Shown here piece by piece: positions 1 to 11,527 of a stretch of 64,000 nucleotides of DNA. Location: assembly GCA_037576215.1 (NCBI GenBank), contig JBANDB010000007.1, positions 341,001 to 405,000 on the forward strand, in the 5' to 3' direction. Each line of letters opens with the position of its first letter. Within the stretch, counting starts at the first letter, position 1. The notes below the pieces were generated by a model. That model was not told the DNA's origin, ran no database searches, and saw only the letters and a program-made list of their open reading frames with translations. The translations under genes and the position numbers were made by a program. Source of the stretch: Armillaria gallica (lineage: Eukaryota > Basidiomycota > Agaricomycetes > Agaricales > Physalacriaceae).

Positions 1-1140
1 GCAACTGTCAATTTTACACCTGACTATACTGGGTGAAAGTTGTGACGCCATCTCCATCCTTCACGTACACAGAGTTCATTCGAATATGTGTTATTTTAAG
101 ATGTCTGTGCAGCTCCTGTGGAAAGGTCATTCGTCCAGGAACATCTGCGTTTGTTCCTGTACAGATCGTGAGCCTGAGGTTTCATGGCAGCTTTTCTGCA
201 ACTCGGGTACTTCGACAGGTGGAACCGTCTGCTCTTGGCTTCCATTCGATCGGGCTCCCCTCCTAAAGAGACTGAACCAGCGAGGTATCATCATAGCTCC
301 ACGACAATCTTTTTTATACCATTCTTCTTGAAGTTTGGCTCAGTAGGCGTTTGAATCGAGAAACACCCGACAACTCTGGAGAAAAATATTCACGGTCTCG
401 ATTATTATATATTCTCATGCTCACCGAATACACGACGATGTATCCTGTCAGCCTAGTGATGCTACTATGACCCCTCCCGCTCGACTCTCGAAGGAGCTCG
501 TCATAGTCTGCACCCGTTGGGTATAGCACAACCTTTCCCGTGCGTCAGCGCTCCTCCAGTAAATGACGCTACTACCGGAATATTCATGAATAAATCACCC
601 CATGTCTGCCTCGTGCAGATCTCTATGCCCCCAATTTTTCACGCTATTGTTTGAAAACTTCGTCATGAATGCCGAGTTGTAGTTATGTTTCCGATCACAT
701 CGAGGAGTTATTACTTACCTGTCATTGCAGACAGCACTTCCAAAGCATCAGAGGAATCGGTTTCCATCAGACATTTTTTGGCAGCATTACGACTTGTGTT
801 GTATCTCTTTTGCTGGCCGCGGCCGGATGTTCATAGGACCGTACCAACGCACCGAAGTCTGAGTCGGAATTTTAGACGGCCTGGGGAAATCACATGAACG
901 ACCCTTTCTAACGTCACGGTTCAATTAAAGCGGATAGATGGAGCTCGAGCAGATCAGTGTCATGGGTTTGTTCACCGATGCCCTTTGATATGAATTTTGC
1001 TAGGTAGCCTTGTGGGACTGAGGTACGGAAACGCGGCCTTTCGCGTGGTAAAGACATGCTGTCGAAAGGGAAAGAGACGAGAGAGTGCGTGCAGGGCTCC
1101 GTGTTCAGTGCAACCGGGAAATGACTGTACGTATCCAAAC
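1..1140. other. No recognisable gene
   Basis: Frames on both strands are short and broken by stops. I see no domain, no convincing splice pattern and no clear match to the repeated modules found later in the window. Confidence 0.5.
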
Positions 1141-1149
1141 GAGGGCACG

Positions 1150-1519
1150 GCGCTCGTTCATCCGATCATATCATTTTTTGGCAGGACGCGATTCTTATCA
1201 ATGATTGAACCACAAATCAGTAGCCAAGTAAGGTGTTGCGCCGTGAAAAGGGACGGGCACTGACTGATGCTCGCTTCCACCCAGTGCCATATCATAAATG
1301 CCGTACCCGTATGCCATCTAATCTACCCGGCAAAAATAAATCTCCAAGCGTACGCATTACTAGTCTTGTGTAGTGGGGATGAACCATGAATATTTGACCA
1401 GCTGACCACCGTACTTGGGGATAGTAGAGAGGGCGAAAAGTTATAAAAGAGAGGTGAACTTACTAGATATAATCAAGTCGAACAACCCTCACAGTTGTAC
1501 AGCTTAATCTCAGTCCACA
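1150..1519 (+). promoter_or_regulatory. Hydrophobin 1 upstream region with TATA box
   Basis: A TATA box (TTATAAAAG) lies at 1441-1449, 71 bases before the ATG. The stretch around 1230-1310 is a diverged form of the block found upstream of the other hydrophobins (compare the GCCGTGA...GGGAC and GCTTCC runs near 11270). It is the most diverged copy. The 5' leader around 1495-1519 has the CAGCTTAATCTCA...CACA motif shared by the family. Confidence 0.6.
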
Positions 1520-2026
1520 ATGTTTGCTCGCATCTCGACTTTTACTCTCCTGGCTTTGCCTATCCTTGCGACCGCCACTGCCATTCTTCCCCGTACCGGC
1601 GGTGCGGCTTGCAGTGCCACTGGTACCGCGCAGTGCTGTACTTCTACCCAGAGCGTGAGTCTGTCTTCGGCTACTGGTCGATGCGAAACCTGAAGAGAAT
1701 TCTTGGTAGTCTAGCAACTTGAGTCCCAGCCTCACGACCCTCTTGGGACTCCTTGGAGTCGTTATAAGCGATCTCACTGCTAATGTGTAGGTTCTGTCAC
1801 GTACTAACTACATGCCGAAATTCACGACATATCTACAGCGGTCTTACCTGCAGCCCCATTACTGTCCTTGGTGTTGGGGGTACCCAGTGCAACAACCAAG
1901 TTGTCTGCTGTAACAACAACAACTTCGTGAGTAATTTAGCTGCAGAAACCAATTGTATACTTACCTGTTCTCAAACAGAATGGCGTTGTTGCTCTGGGCT
2001 GCACTCCCATTAACATTGGCCTCTAA
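1520..2026 (+). CDS. Class I hydrophobin 1
   Basis: A small secreted amphipathic protein expected to self-assemble into rodlet films on hyphae or fruiting-body surfaces. Exons are 1520-1654, 1710-1786, 1839-1926 and 1979-2026, with GT-AG introns of 55, 52 and 52 bases in phases 0, 2 and 0. The product is 115 aa. Residues 1-20 form a signal peptide (MFARIS...LATA). The eight cysteines at 31, 39, 40, 75, 88, 94, 95 and 108 give C-X7-CC-X34-C-X12-C-X5-CC-X12-C, the class I spacing, and the C-terminus is the family ending INIGL. The ATG sits in the conserved CACAATG context 71 bases after the TATA box. This is one of the most diverged members (SSNLSPS in place of PTDLTAP at the start of exon 2). 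Class I membership is clear from the spacing; which surface it coats cannot be read from sequence. Confidence 0.93.
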
Positions 2027-3770
2027 GGGAATCTTCCATAAGTGCTAGGGAATGGCAACGTACTTCTCAGCGAGTTTATTGTATTCATCTGTTTTACAAG
2101 TAGACGGATCGAGAAATCAATGAACTGGACAACGAATGAATGCCTATGTCGCTGAATGCTCAGATATTTGACGCAGACCTTTGGCGGCATCCTACTACGA
2201 ACGCATTTTGAAGAACCTACATACATGAACCAATGTCTGATGAAATAGAGGTTTGTGCTTACAGATATGAATCGCGTTGTCAGGCAATAAGCCATGAATA
2301 CTTCGGCGTATGCATATTTTCCGCAGATTATCCCTTAGCGATAGAGCTCAGTTAATCATAAACACGTTATTCGCTGCAATAGGAACTCGGTGTTTAGCGC
2401 TGGCTAAGTACTAATCAGCAGCGTGAAATCGTCTAGCCTTTGTGTGACTGTATTCGGCAGCTAATCAGAAAACAAAGTGAACAAAATCAAGCTGCGAAGT
2501 ACGGCAGTAGTTCAAATTGGGTCAGCTTCGACGTGTAATTGAAGTCGCGAGAGAGCATCTCGGACGCGTCAGATGGCGCGTCAGGTCACCGATCACATGA
2601 CTGTCACTGGAACTCAAACCAAGAACTTGCGTCTTGGGTTCGGATCCGCCTTCGTCCACCAAATGCCAACGATTTTCGATCAATCTCTCTTATACACTAT
2701 TCCGACGACTTCACATCTTCCCGTCTAACTGAACTGCTCGATGCAACATCAAAAGCTTGGGCATTGGCCGCACCATCACGATTTGACGATTTAACCACTC
2801 TGACCAGTGCCACACTACCATTGCAATTTGGTGGGAAATTGCAGCCAAATAGCTGGAGGAACAATTTTTCTAAGTACGTTCTCCTGCTGCCAGTGTTTGA
2901 TTACAACCCCATTAATTCTTGAATTAGATGCCCAGATTAGCCATGTGTTTGATCGCCTAAAGGTTTTATGCTGGTGAGTGACAGCAGGTCTAAATGTTCT
3001 TCGCAACAATTCCGAGCGCTGAGAACACTGACACATCCCTACAGTGGCCTTTATTTTGATACTGGGGAATCGTCGATTCGTTGTTCGAATAATGCGCTTG
3101 TTATCTTCCTCCTGCCATATTTCTAAGACAATGGCTGATATCTTTACTAGACGCACAACCGGGATGCCTGTTAAATTATCTTGGGGACAAGTATAGCTCG
3201 CTGGCTTTATGTTTCATTCGAGTCCGCGAACGGCTGTAAATTTGGGTTGACACCGTTACCCTAGTTATTGGCCCAATGATATGGGGCGTTATTTAGAAAA
3301 CGCCTCAGCCTTCCAGTCGGCTCTAACTGTTGATGCTTGTCCTCGTTCGGTGCTGACTGTCATGATGTTAACAGTGAACACTGGCAATTCCAAATTCATT
3401 TTGATATTCTGATTCCGGCTCTGAGTCCGCTTTGATCATTCCTGTTTTATATTCTTTTTGCTAGCAAGGCTCGCTCGTATATGATGTTGGAGCCAACCTC
3501 TGAAAAGGAGAAGGAAATTTCTTTCATAGCATGGATCTACAAAGGTACACTTATAACTCGTCGCACGAATACTTTCAAATTTCTTTTTAGGACTTTGCGG
3601 CAAGCCCCACACAAGCGCATTCGGTCAGGTACGGTTCCTTATTCCTTCTCTATGAATAACCTAGTTACTTCGACGGGAGCTGCCGCCTTTTGCTTGGCGA
3701 TTCTTCTGTTCCATCCGACTGTGAGCACTCTCTACCGGTCTTGGAGTTTGGCACAAGGATAAAGCTCCAC
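2027..3770. other. No recognised gene; one open frame of 127 codons
   Basis: The + frame at 2539-2922 is open but begins with TTG, matches no family I know and has no clear splice partners. Nothing else here is long or patterned. The interval separates hydrophobin 1 from the more regular array that starts with hydrophobin 2. Confidence 0.4.
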
Positions 3771-3779
3771 AGAGGGCTT

Positions 3780-4075
3780 CCTCATGTCGTCCTTGGTGTG
3801 TTCTATGTCTATGTCAGGACTTGGACGGAGCCATCAAACATCTGAGTATTCTCTCTAAAAATTCTCAGGAACAGAACGCCTAATGAACACTATTTTGATC
3901 TCCAGCATCCGTTACACCCCAGAAACGGAGTTGGATCTTGTTCGCATAGGCGCGAGTCTTGAAAGAGCTCGCTCTTGTTTGTCGGGCAAGCCTTTCATCA
4001 AGTTGGTGTAATATCATTGTTCACGTCCACATAAAATGGTGCCTTACTGGAATATGTGAGCTCTGACTTCCGAGT
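3780..4075 (+). pseudogene. Relic of module T (first copy)
   Basis: Sequence near 3840-3900 (ATTCTCTCTAAAAATTCTCAGG then CAGAACGC) is a decayed copy of a stretch before other hydrophobins, for example 10480-10520, 26085-26115 and 41590-41620. The original gene is not identified. It lies between the F-box relic and the hydrophobin promoter in the better-preserved units. Confidence 0.45.
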
Positions 4076-4079
4076 TACC

Positions 4080-4864
4080 GAACACTTCAAGGTGTTCGGA
4101 GGTCACCACAAGGATGAACATACAAAGTGTGCGCATCTTGAATCTTTGGTTCGGCTATTTGTGACAAGTCGTAGGCTGTATGTTCAGCCAACACTACTTT
4201 CACCACGAAGGCATCAGAAGAATTGATCTCAATTGTGGAGTACAACAGTCCGGACATATCCATATTCACGACTTACGCCTGGATCGGCTCTGGTGCCAAT
4301 TCTAAATCATCGGCTTAAATCGGCTTCCAAGTTGGCGGCGTACCCCGGCACCCACACTGCATCTACATTTTCCCTTACTGACCCCGCCAGGACCGCCTTC
4401 GAACTTTTGGCGAAGCCGAATCTAAAGCAATGTCGCGTCCTGAGAAACACGGCAGACTCTTGTACTTTCTCTCTCAGATATCGTGTTGCTCAATCATCCG
4501 AATTTTCGATTTCCATAATAGCGCTTTCGTCTTCCCAGGGCGAGGTCATTATATCCAGTAGGAACGAAGGCCGGAGATCGCTCTCGCTGTGATATGGAAC
4601 TATTTTTACTGATGTTCGCTTGCTTGCTTCCCCACACCATGGATCGGACCTGGTGAGCAAGGATAAATGATTCTTGACCGCGTCATTTGCGTCACCCACA
4701 CCCTCCACTCGTCCCAGAGGGACCTAGACGCTGTATCTTAGTTTCTGCTCCATGGCTGATGACCTCCGTTCCCAGAGAGGACGAGTTGGAAAGCTATATG
4801 AGATGCATTAAAGTGCTAGGTATACCTCAAGCCCTCACAATCATACAGCTTAATCTCATTCGCT
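4080..4864 (+). promoter_or_regulatory. Hydrophobin 2 upstream block with TATA-like box
   Basis: The block includes the shared GTCGTAGGCTGTATGTTCAG motif (4168-4187) and the GGATCGGCTCTGGTGCCAAT region near 4270. A TATA-like box (TATATGAG) is at 4794-4801, 71 bases before the ATG. It is weaker than the TATAAAAG of most paralogs, so expression may differ. Confidence 0.6.
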
Positions 4865-5560
4865 ATGTTTGCTCTTATTTCTTTCACTACTCTCCTAGCA
4901 CTACCTCTCCTTGCGATCGCGACCGCGACCGCCGAGTCTACTCTTAGCATTATTAAACTCGGCCCTCTCCCCTCCTTCGCTCCTTTCCCTGTTGCCTCCC
5001 CTATTAAACTCTCCCCCATGCCCTCCTTCGCTCCTCTCCCTGTCGTCTCCCCCATTAAACTCTCCCCCATGCCCTCCTTCACTCCTTTCCCTGTCGGCTC
5101 CCCATCCTTCCTTCCCCGTGGCGGCGCTGATGCTTGCACAGCCACTGGCAATGTGCAGTGTTGTGAGTCTACTCAGAGCGTAAGTCTCCTCTCTATTAAT
5201 CCGCGCGAGCGACGTTGAACACAATTTTAGCCAACCGACTTGAGCCCCAGTGTTACGAGCCTCTTAGGCTCCCTTGGAGTCGACATCAGCGACCTCATTG
5301 GCAATGTGTATGTATTCCATCAAGCTAGTTGGGCGTTGTCCATGTCTGATTACTTGCTCTACAGTGGTGTGACCTGCAGTACCATCGCTATTGTTGGCCC
5401 TATTAGCATAACCCAATGCGACAGCCAAGTTGTCTGCTGCAATGATAACACCTTCGTTAGTAACATTTCTATGTAGTTGACTTGTCAGCTTACGTTCCCT
5501 TCTCGCAAACAGAACGGTGTTGTTGCCCTCGGCTGCAACCCTGTCAATGTCGGCCTCTAA
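4865..5560 (+). CDS. Class I hydrophobin 2 with 17-residue repeats
   Basis: Exons are 4865-5179, 5231-5307, 5365-5455 and 5513-5560, with intron phases 0, 2 and 0 as in the paralogs. The product is 176 aa. A signal peptide (about residues 1-20) is followed by an insert of about 60 residues made of near-identical 17-residue units (SPMPSFAPLPVVSPIKL type), then the hydrophobin core with cysteines at 91, 99, 100, 135, 149, 155, 156 and 169 (C-X7-CC-X34-C-X13-C-X5-CC-X12-C). The C3-C4 loop is one residue longer than in the neighbours and its sequence (IAIVGPISITQ) is distinct. The insert is rich in Pro, Ser and hydrophobic residues and could tether the film or change its wettability; that is inference. 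Confidence 0.92.
4955..5110 (+). repeat. Coding 51-bp tandem repeat in hydrophobin 2
   Basis: Three imperfect 51-base units encode a 17-residue repeat containing PSF[AT]P[FL]PV. The second and third units are nearly identical at DNA level, suggesting recent slippage or unequal exchange. Confidence 0.8.
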
Positions 5561-6280
5561 AAGAATTCACGACTAAGAACATTTTGGTGATATCGGAAAA
5601 TAATAAGTCCAGATGGCAGAGGTAGACAGATACCTTAGGTTAGGAATTCAATATCGCTGGATAATAGCGGTTATGCTAATGACTATCAAGTTTTACTTTA
5701 CTGGCGGTTACAATTGAGAGTAGTGAGTCGAACCTTCTATAGCTTGAAGATCGAGCACATTCGGCCCAACGGTCCGAAAGGGAACATGCAAATCAACACT
5801 GCACCAAGGCTTGAATTGAAACTGCCATCACCTCGCCGCACCTCGTGTTTAGTTCGCGCTCCTTTCTCGAAATCCTTCCTCACAGTTGAAATAATGGCGC
5901 ATAATTCAAGTTCCTCCAAACTTCCCAAGCCGAGGGTTATGAAACACTATCAATGACTAGCTGGGCGATCTGGCGTATTAGATGCTTGCTCACCGTTCTA
6001 ATACCGACATTCATTACAGCTCTATGCTGCGCTGAGTCAAACTAATAGATGTGGCTACCGGTCGTCAAAGCAATGGACTATAGTATATGGTATGTAGTGT
6101 GCATTTTCTGACTTTCGAACAGACTCGGCACCCTCGACCTCGGACTCCTCGGCTGCCAGGGTCTTTACGCAAGAAAGGCTACTCGGAGGCTAATTCGTAT
6201 GCATACGAGCAACTTTCTGTTATGCGCATCGCCATCTAATGGTACTCCTTAATTAAACATGTCTTTCGAAACAATTGTGC
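5561..6280. other. Hydrophobin 2 3' flank and unassigned DNA
   Basis: At 5580-5740 lies the 3' block shared by the array: a run like AATAATAAGTCCAG...AATATCGCTGGATAATAGC...CTAATGACTATCA followed by GGCGGTTACA-TTGAGAG. It starts about 30-60 bases after the stop codon and probably holds the 3' UTR and poly(A) signals. From 5750 to 6280 I see no gene. Confidence 0.5.
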
Positions 6281-6289
6281 GAGACGGGC

Positions 6290-7020
6290 TTCAAGGGCCG
6301 ACGTGAGTGTATATACAAGCTTCTTTCATCTCTCTGGTCCCTATTCTTATTGGTCATTATCCAGTGCTGTCTGTCATGCCGTTTCGATTGAAAACTCCCG
6401 ATCAGTCTGAGTTGTAGCTCTGCTTCTACCGCCGTCTGTCCTTGTCATACGTTCGGTACATTTCTTGGAGAGATAATTCATATAGTGGAGCCTCAAGCTG
6501 TCGCCCTATCCGTGAGCGACTGATTCGGTATGAATTGATTTCATCCAGCTCCCAGCATCGCAGAAGCCCATCGAGCAGGAACGGGTCATTTAGTCTTCCA
6601 CGTAAACTTCGTGTGTGTTTCTGAGGAAGAGACTCCATAGATGGCGTTACCCGTAATGTGCCGTGCGTTCGGTCCATTTGACTATAAGCCCTTCTTCACA
6701 TGTCATTTAGTGTTCACCCTCCAACAGTGATTTTGTCGACGTCCCAATGTCCAGACTTTACCCAATATACGAATCGAAGGAACTTGCGGGAATTCTCTCC
6801 CAAGAATATTCAGGTACAGGGCAAGTATCTTCACGTTAATATCATATGTCCAGCATGACGGCTCTGGGACTCCGCCCAGTAACTGAGTGTTCTGTCAAGC
6901 ACAGCACTTAGGCGACATGGTACAGCGACCCATCCGAACGACTCTTTGTTGGATTCAGACTCGACAGATTGTATCAAGATCACTATACTCTTCCAAAACA
7001 TGATATTCTGTACCCAGGAC
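6290..7020 (+). pseudogene. Module T relic upstream of hydrophobin 3
   Basis: Homologous to 9960-10690: shared stretches include GTCATACGTTCGGTACATTTCT (6447) against GTCATACGTTCGGTGCATCTCT (10110), GAATTGATTTC[AG]T near 6533 and 10203, and the AAGAATATTCAGGTACAGGG tail at 6802. It encodes no long frame in any phase. Confidence 0.5.
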
Positions 7021-7039
7021 CTTAAAACAATAAGACATG

Positions 7040-7748
7040 AAGCGTCCATCTCATGACAGAACTCGTGCTCTAACTTCTGTGTCTGAATGTCGTACGTGCG
7101 TTCTTTGCCTCCTGGCCGGCCCGGCTGTTCATGAACAATCCATAGGTTGTACGTTCAATCACCACCGCATGGATCTTTGGAGTCGAACGTGTGCATGATG
7201 GACACCCAGACCCTTACCAGTGCCAAAAAAACAAGCTTCATAAGGAAATCTACCCTGGATGCTCCCCCTTCGACACCGAGGAACCCGACTTTATAAAAAT
7301 ATGACAGCAGAGACTTAGTTATGTCTGATTCTTCCGATGCAACGTTGCATTACATTGGACTTCTCCGACGAGTACCGCCATCGATGTGTCTCAGTGAATT
7401 GGCGGGGGGAATATCTACCAGATATTTGCAGACCACTTTTCTATGACTATAGGCTACGTCTGGTGCGGAAAATGATGAGCGGAGAATGTCGACGACGTGA
7501 CAAGGGAGTATTTTTGTCTCGGGGTCGCTTGCTCGCTTCCGTACATCATGAAGATGTCCGATAACCGAGGCTTGACCGTGTCATTCGCGTAACTCTTTCA
7601 CTCCACTTGTCCTGGACACTCACACCGCTGTATTTTTGTTTCTACTCCACGGCAAAATGACTTCTCTGTGTTCCCAGAGATGAAGACTATAAAAGAGGTG
7701 TCGAAGTCCTGGGTATCCTCAAGCTCTCTTGATTAATCCCAGTTCACA
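7040..7748 (+). promoter_or_regulatory. Hydrophobin 3 upstream block with TATA box
   Basis: The shared block starts near CTCGTGCTCTAACTTCT (7063) and CATAGGTTGTACGTTCAA (7140). The TATA box TATAAAAG is at 7688-7695, 61 bases before the ATG. Confidence 0.7.
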
Positions 7749-8250
7749 ATGTTTGCTCGTATCTCATCTTTCGCTGTTCTCCTCACCCTTGCGACAGCCA
7801 CTGTTCTTCCCCGTGGTGGTGGCCAAGGTGCCGCTTGCAGCGCTACTGGTACCGCACAGTGTTGCGAGTCTACCCAGAGCGTGAGTCTATCTTCGCCGCT
7901 ACCGGTCAACGCGAAACCTGAGCAGAATTCTTGATAGCCCAGCGACTTGAGTCCCAGCGTCACGACCCTCTTGGGTCTCCTCGGAGTCGTTATCGGCGAT
8001 CTCACTGCTAATGTGTAGGTTCTGTCACATACTAACTAGATGCCGAGGTTCACAACATCTCTACAGCGGTGTGACCTGCAGCCCCATCAGCGTTATTGGT
8101 GTTGGCGGAACCCAGTGCAACAGCCAAGCTGTTTGCTGTGATAATAATAACTTCGTAAGTGACAATATCACGCAGAGGGATGCTGCTCACACATTTACTT
8201 AGAACGGTCTTATTGCTCTCGGATGCACCCCCCTCAACATCGGCCTCTGA
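7749..8250 (+). CDS. Class I hydrophobin 3
   Basis: Exons are 7749-7880, 7938-8014, 8067-8154 and 8203-8250, with intron phases 0, 2 and 0. The product is 114 aa. The signal peptide spans about residues 1-18 and is followed by LPRGGGQG. Cysteines at 30, 38, 39, 74, 87, 93, 94 and 107 give C-X7-CC-X34-C-X12-C-X5-CC-X12-C; the end is NIGL. It is closest to hydrophobin 1 (shared [11 protein letters not shown] and GDLTANV-type segments), so the pair probably represents an older sublineage. There is no repeat insert. A dead hydrophobin copy starts only about 90 bases downstream. Confidence 0.94.
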
Positions 8251-8340
8251 GCTACCGGGGAGTTGAGTAACCTTGGGAAGTTCATTCATTAGTCGGACAA
8301 GTAAATAGGCCACGTCCCTCCGAGTCCGTTCCCGAACGAA

Positions 8341-8500
8341 GCCTATATAAGAGGGGTTCTCAATCCCTCAATTGTACAACTTAATCACGATGCTTTTTTA
8401 TCTCTTTCACTGCTCTCTTGGTTCCACCTAAGTTGCGACTACCGCTGCTAGCTTATTACTGTAGGCTTGCAGAAGTGGAGTTGCATGCGCCAGAAATGCT
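8341..8500 (+). pseudogene. Hydrophobin pseudogene (5' remnant)
   Basis: A TATA box (TATATAAG, 8344-8351), the leader motif CAATTGTACAACTTAATCAC and an ATG at 8390 are in the right order and spacing. The following bases match the family signal-peptide codons (TATCTCTTTCACTGCTCTCTTGG, then CCACCTAAGTTGCGAC against CTACCTCTCCTTGCGAC), but a short deletion after ATG shifts the frame and a TAA follows after 13 codons. Weak similarity continues to the first-cysteine region (GGCTTGCAG near 8463), then is lost. No intron or cysteine core follows. A truncated, dead paralog immediately after hydrophobin 3. Confidence 0.82.
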
Positions 8501-9830
8501 TGATGAAGAAAAGCATGAAGCGGATGGCCCTGGTAAGATCCTTTACTACTTGTTGAGCTTGATGACCCGGAGACATACGCGAGAATAAGTTTATCATAAG
8601 TCACTTCCCAGTTCCGGTACCTTGAATCAGCAATGGAATAAACAACTGTCTACGCTTTGACAGATCGTCACCGGTTCAAATGGATTGCTACGAAAACAAA
8701 GAAGCTGTCATGGCAGTTACATCAGTCAGTTCCTTGACGAAATCTTTTTCTTCAACTGTTTCTTCAGAGCGCCAAGACGCCAGAGGAAGATGTCAGGAAG
8801 AATGCTATGATACCCTTTGATTTTCCACACGGTGCGAATGCTGAAACTGAAGGTGTGGTACGCCCGATGTACCCATTGCGTAACGAATCATATTACATGT
8901 CTGATTTCGCAGCCTGCTCAGAATGATGCGTATATATATATATAGTTCAGGCAATGCTATGGGACATGGTATTGATCAAATAGCTAGGTACATACCGTAC
9001 AGAAATTTGATACAAAAAAATCAAAGAGCACCCATCAAATCTGGCTAACTGAACGCCTTTTGTGGCCGGTCCGAGGCACGAAGCACGGGCCGGCCTAAGC
9101 ACGTGATACACACCGCGGTCCGCCTTCACGACTGAAGCCCTCGACGACAGTCAGGGTATTCACGACTCGGAGCCGTGTCTGTGATATCAAGTACCCAGGC
9201 CGACGAAGCAGACGATGCGAATTCTTCTACTAGTGACCACGACTCTTTCCAGTAACAAGGCAAGAATTGTGGAGACGGTGACGGGACGGAGAAAGCGCTA
9301 CATATCAGCAGTGAGCGGGCTTTTGTCATACGCCGCCAGGTACGTCACCCATCTACTTTTTGTACAGAGAAAATTTGCTGATGCTTTGAATCGACCCACA
9401 GCATGAAATTTTACTCCAGTATGAGTGGATTCCATGCGCTCGACCATCCATCCGAGTCTTCCAGTTAGCTACAGACGACGATACAATAATCCAAACGGAA
9501 TCCTACGAGTGAATGCAGAGAACAGAACTTCATCTTTCCGGTTCAAAAATTCATCCAGGGTGCGCATATTTGGTCCCTTAGTTGTCTCTATATTCCGAAT
9601 AATACCAGAATCGTTCTTTAGAAAACGCTCGACTGTATTGTCAATATGCGGGCATCCTTCTCGTTACTGAGGATAGCCCCGGTGTATGAGCTAGCAAGGG
9701 GATCTGTAGCAGGTTCATCTTCTTCCCTCCATGTCTCTACGACATTTTGTTGATCTTTCCGCCGGATACGTGCGCATCCAGAAACTTTCTTGCAGCTAGC
9801 AAAGGTTGCGCTCGGTACCTGGAAGTGTTT
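8500..9830. other. No recognised gene
   Basis: All frames are short. A (TA)n microsatellite stands at about 8931-8944. This interval is not obviously shared with other units. Confidence 0.4.
8931..8944. repeat. (TA)n microsatellite
   Basis: Seven TA dinucleotides in a row following GATGCG. Confidence 0.9.
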
Positions 9831-9839
9831 TTGAAAACT

Positions 9840-10690
9840 TTTTTTAAAGTTGCTGTTCGGGCTGGTTTTTCCCGTACGCAAGCTGGTTTTTGTTATGGAT
9901 GTTACTGTCTATCGGTATCTCGACTATCTGTTTTCAGCTGTAAATGCTTTCTCGCAACGACTGTGCACGGCAAACTCCAAGGGGCCATGTGTGCGTAAGA
10001 TCTTCTTTCACTCATTAGGACCTGCATTCTTACTGGTCCTGACGCAGCGCTAGCTGTCATGCTGTTACGACTGGGAGCTCCAAGCCCGATCAACCGTCCT
10101 ATTCGCTATCATACGTTCGGTGCATCTCTCAAAAATAAAAATGAAGAGACTCGAAGCAGTAGAGGAGCTTTGAACTATTGCTGTATTCACGGCATCCGAA
10201 TGAATTGATTTCGTTCAGCTCCCCACGCCAAAGCGCCACAGCAGTGCATTCGACCAGGCACGGATTGAGCTTTGACCTCTGTTCTTAAGAAGAGGGTATT
10301 AGTCTCATTACAGATGGAGCTATTGTTCTCAGCCATGCTTTCCGTCCATTCCGCTGTGAGCCCTTTCTTACTCAGTAACCAGCGATTTAACGTTCACTCT
10401 CATTTAATGAGCATTCTTACAATCTTTCATCTATCTTAGTACGTATGTTGATCTGTCAATGATCTCGAACTTACTTACGAGCATTCTCTCCAAAAATATC
10501 CAGGGACAGGGCGAGTATGTTCTCGTTAGCACCATATGTCACTCTCCAACAGTCGTGACGTCGCTAGAACTCCGACCAGTAATGTATGCCCCGCATAGGC
10601 GTCATTGTACAGCGCGACCCTTCAGTTGAGCTTCGAAAGCGCTCGTTGTTGTTGAGTCAGACACAGTTCGTATACAGGTAGGTATAGAAC
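9840..10690 (+). pseudogene. Module T relic upstream of hydrophobin 4
   Basis: Decayed copy of the module seen at 6290-7020 and, better preserved, at 25850-26250, 31930-32350 and 41330-41770. The shared segments include CTTACTCAGTAACCAGCGATTTAACGTTCACTC (about 10366), TGATCTGTCAATGATCTCGAACTTAC (10448) and AAATATCCAGGGACAGGGCGAGT (10492). The product is unknown and the frame is broken throughout. Confidence 0.5.
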
Positions 10691-10769
10691 CTTTATTTGT
10701 GTCGATATCCATCCAGAAAATAATCGCTTTGTGTTCTAATGCGAAAATCATTAAACATCTGTCTTATGA

Positions 10770-11527
10770 CAGTCCTCGTGCTTTGACTTCTATGAGGGTG
10801 CGTCCTTAATCTCACGACCGGTTCGGCCATTCGCGACGAGTTCACAGATTTTATGTTCAACCAACACCGGATATGAGTCACTGCTACGAAGGAATCAAAC
10901 TTTGGAGCAGACAGCATGGTCATAATCGCGACTGACACCTAGATCAGCACCAGGCCAAAGTTAAAAAACTTCAAGAAGAAATCGGCTTCGGACACACTGC
11001 CTCCAGTACTGATGAACACCACATTATGGAGGATAGCAGAAACGTTTGTATCTGGTTCCCTTGATACAACCTTGCGTTGAATTAGTATTTTCCGAACAGT
11101 ACTGCGGGCGATATGTCTCAATGATCAGCTGAGACGGGACGGCGGTTAGGAGCATCAATCATCTCCCGAGATACTAGAATTCCGTAACACATACTCCCAC
11201 ATTCCCCATGGCTATGTCTCGCGCGAAAGAGCCCATTCACTGAAAATGACAGTCGGAGAATTCTGATGCCGTGACAAGAGACTATTCTTGATATTCGCTT
11301 CCTCGGTTCCCTACGTCATGAAAATGTGCCGCGGGCGAGGCTTCATGATCCTTGACTGCGTCATTAGCGTCAGCCTCTCCCTCCACTCGTCGTGGGCGCT
11401 CACACAGCTACACTCCATGACCGTCGCCCGATGACCTTTGGTTCCCAGACGAAGACTATAAAGGAGGGATTAAAGCAGCAGGTATTATCAAGCTCTCACA
11501 ACCGTAACAGCTTATTCTCACTTCACA
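10770..11527 (+). promoter_or_regulatory. Hydrophobin 4 upstream block with TATA box
   Basis: A conserved block of about 750 bases runs from CTTTGACTTCTATGAGGGTGCG (10782) through TGGTTCCCTTGATAC..., GGGACGGCGG, GCATCAATCATC and CTCCATGACCGTCG. The TATA box TATAAAGG is at 11457-11464, then the leader CAAGCTCTCACAACCGTAACAGC and CACAATG. Confidence 0.75.

Noticed and set aside
2539..2922. 127-codon frame as a real gene
   Set aside because: It starts with TTG, has no upstream ATG context, no family match and no sign of conservation in the window; kept only as a remark.
4901..5224. Minus-strand frame of 107 codons with ERSEGGHGGEFN repeats opposite hydrophobin 2
   Set aside because: Antisense of the 51-bp repeat; the plus-strand gene has correct splice sites and the hydrophobin core.
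8931..8944. (TA)n run as a TATA box
   Set aside because: No gene start or conserved leader follows; it is a simple microsatellite.
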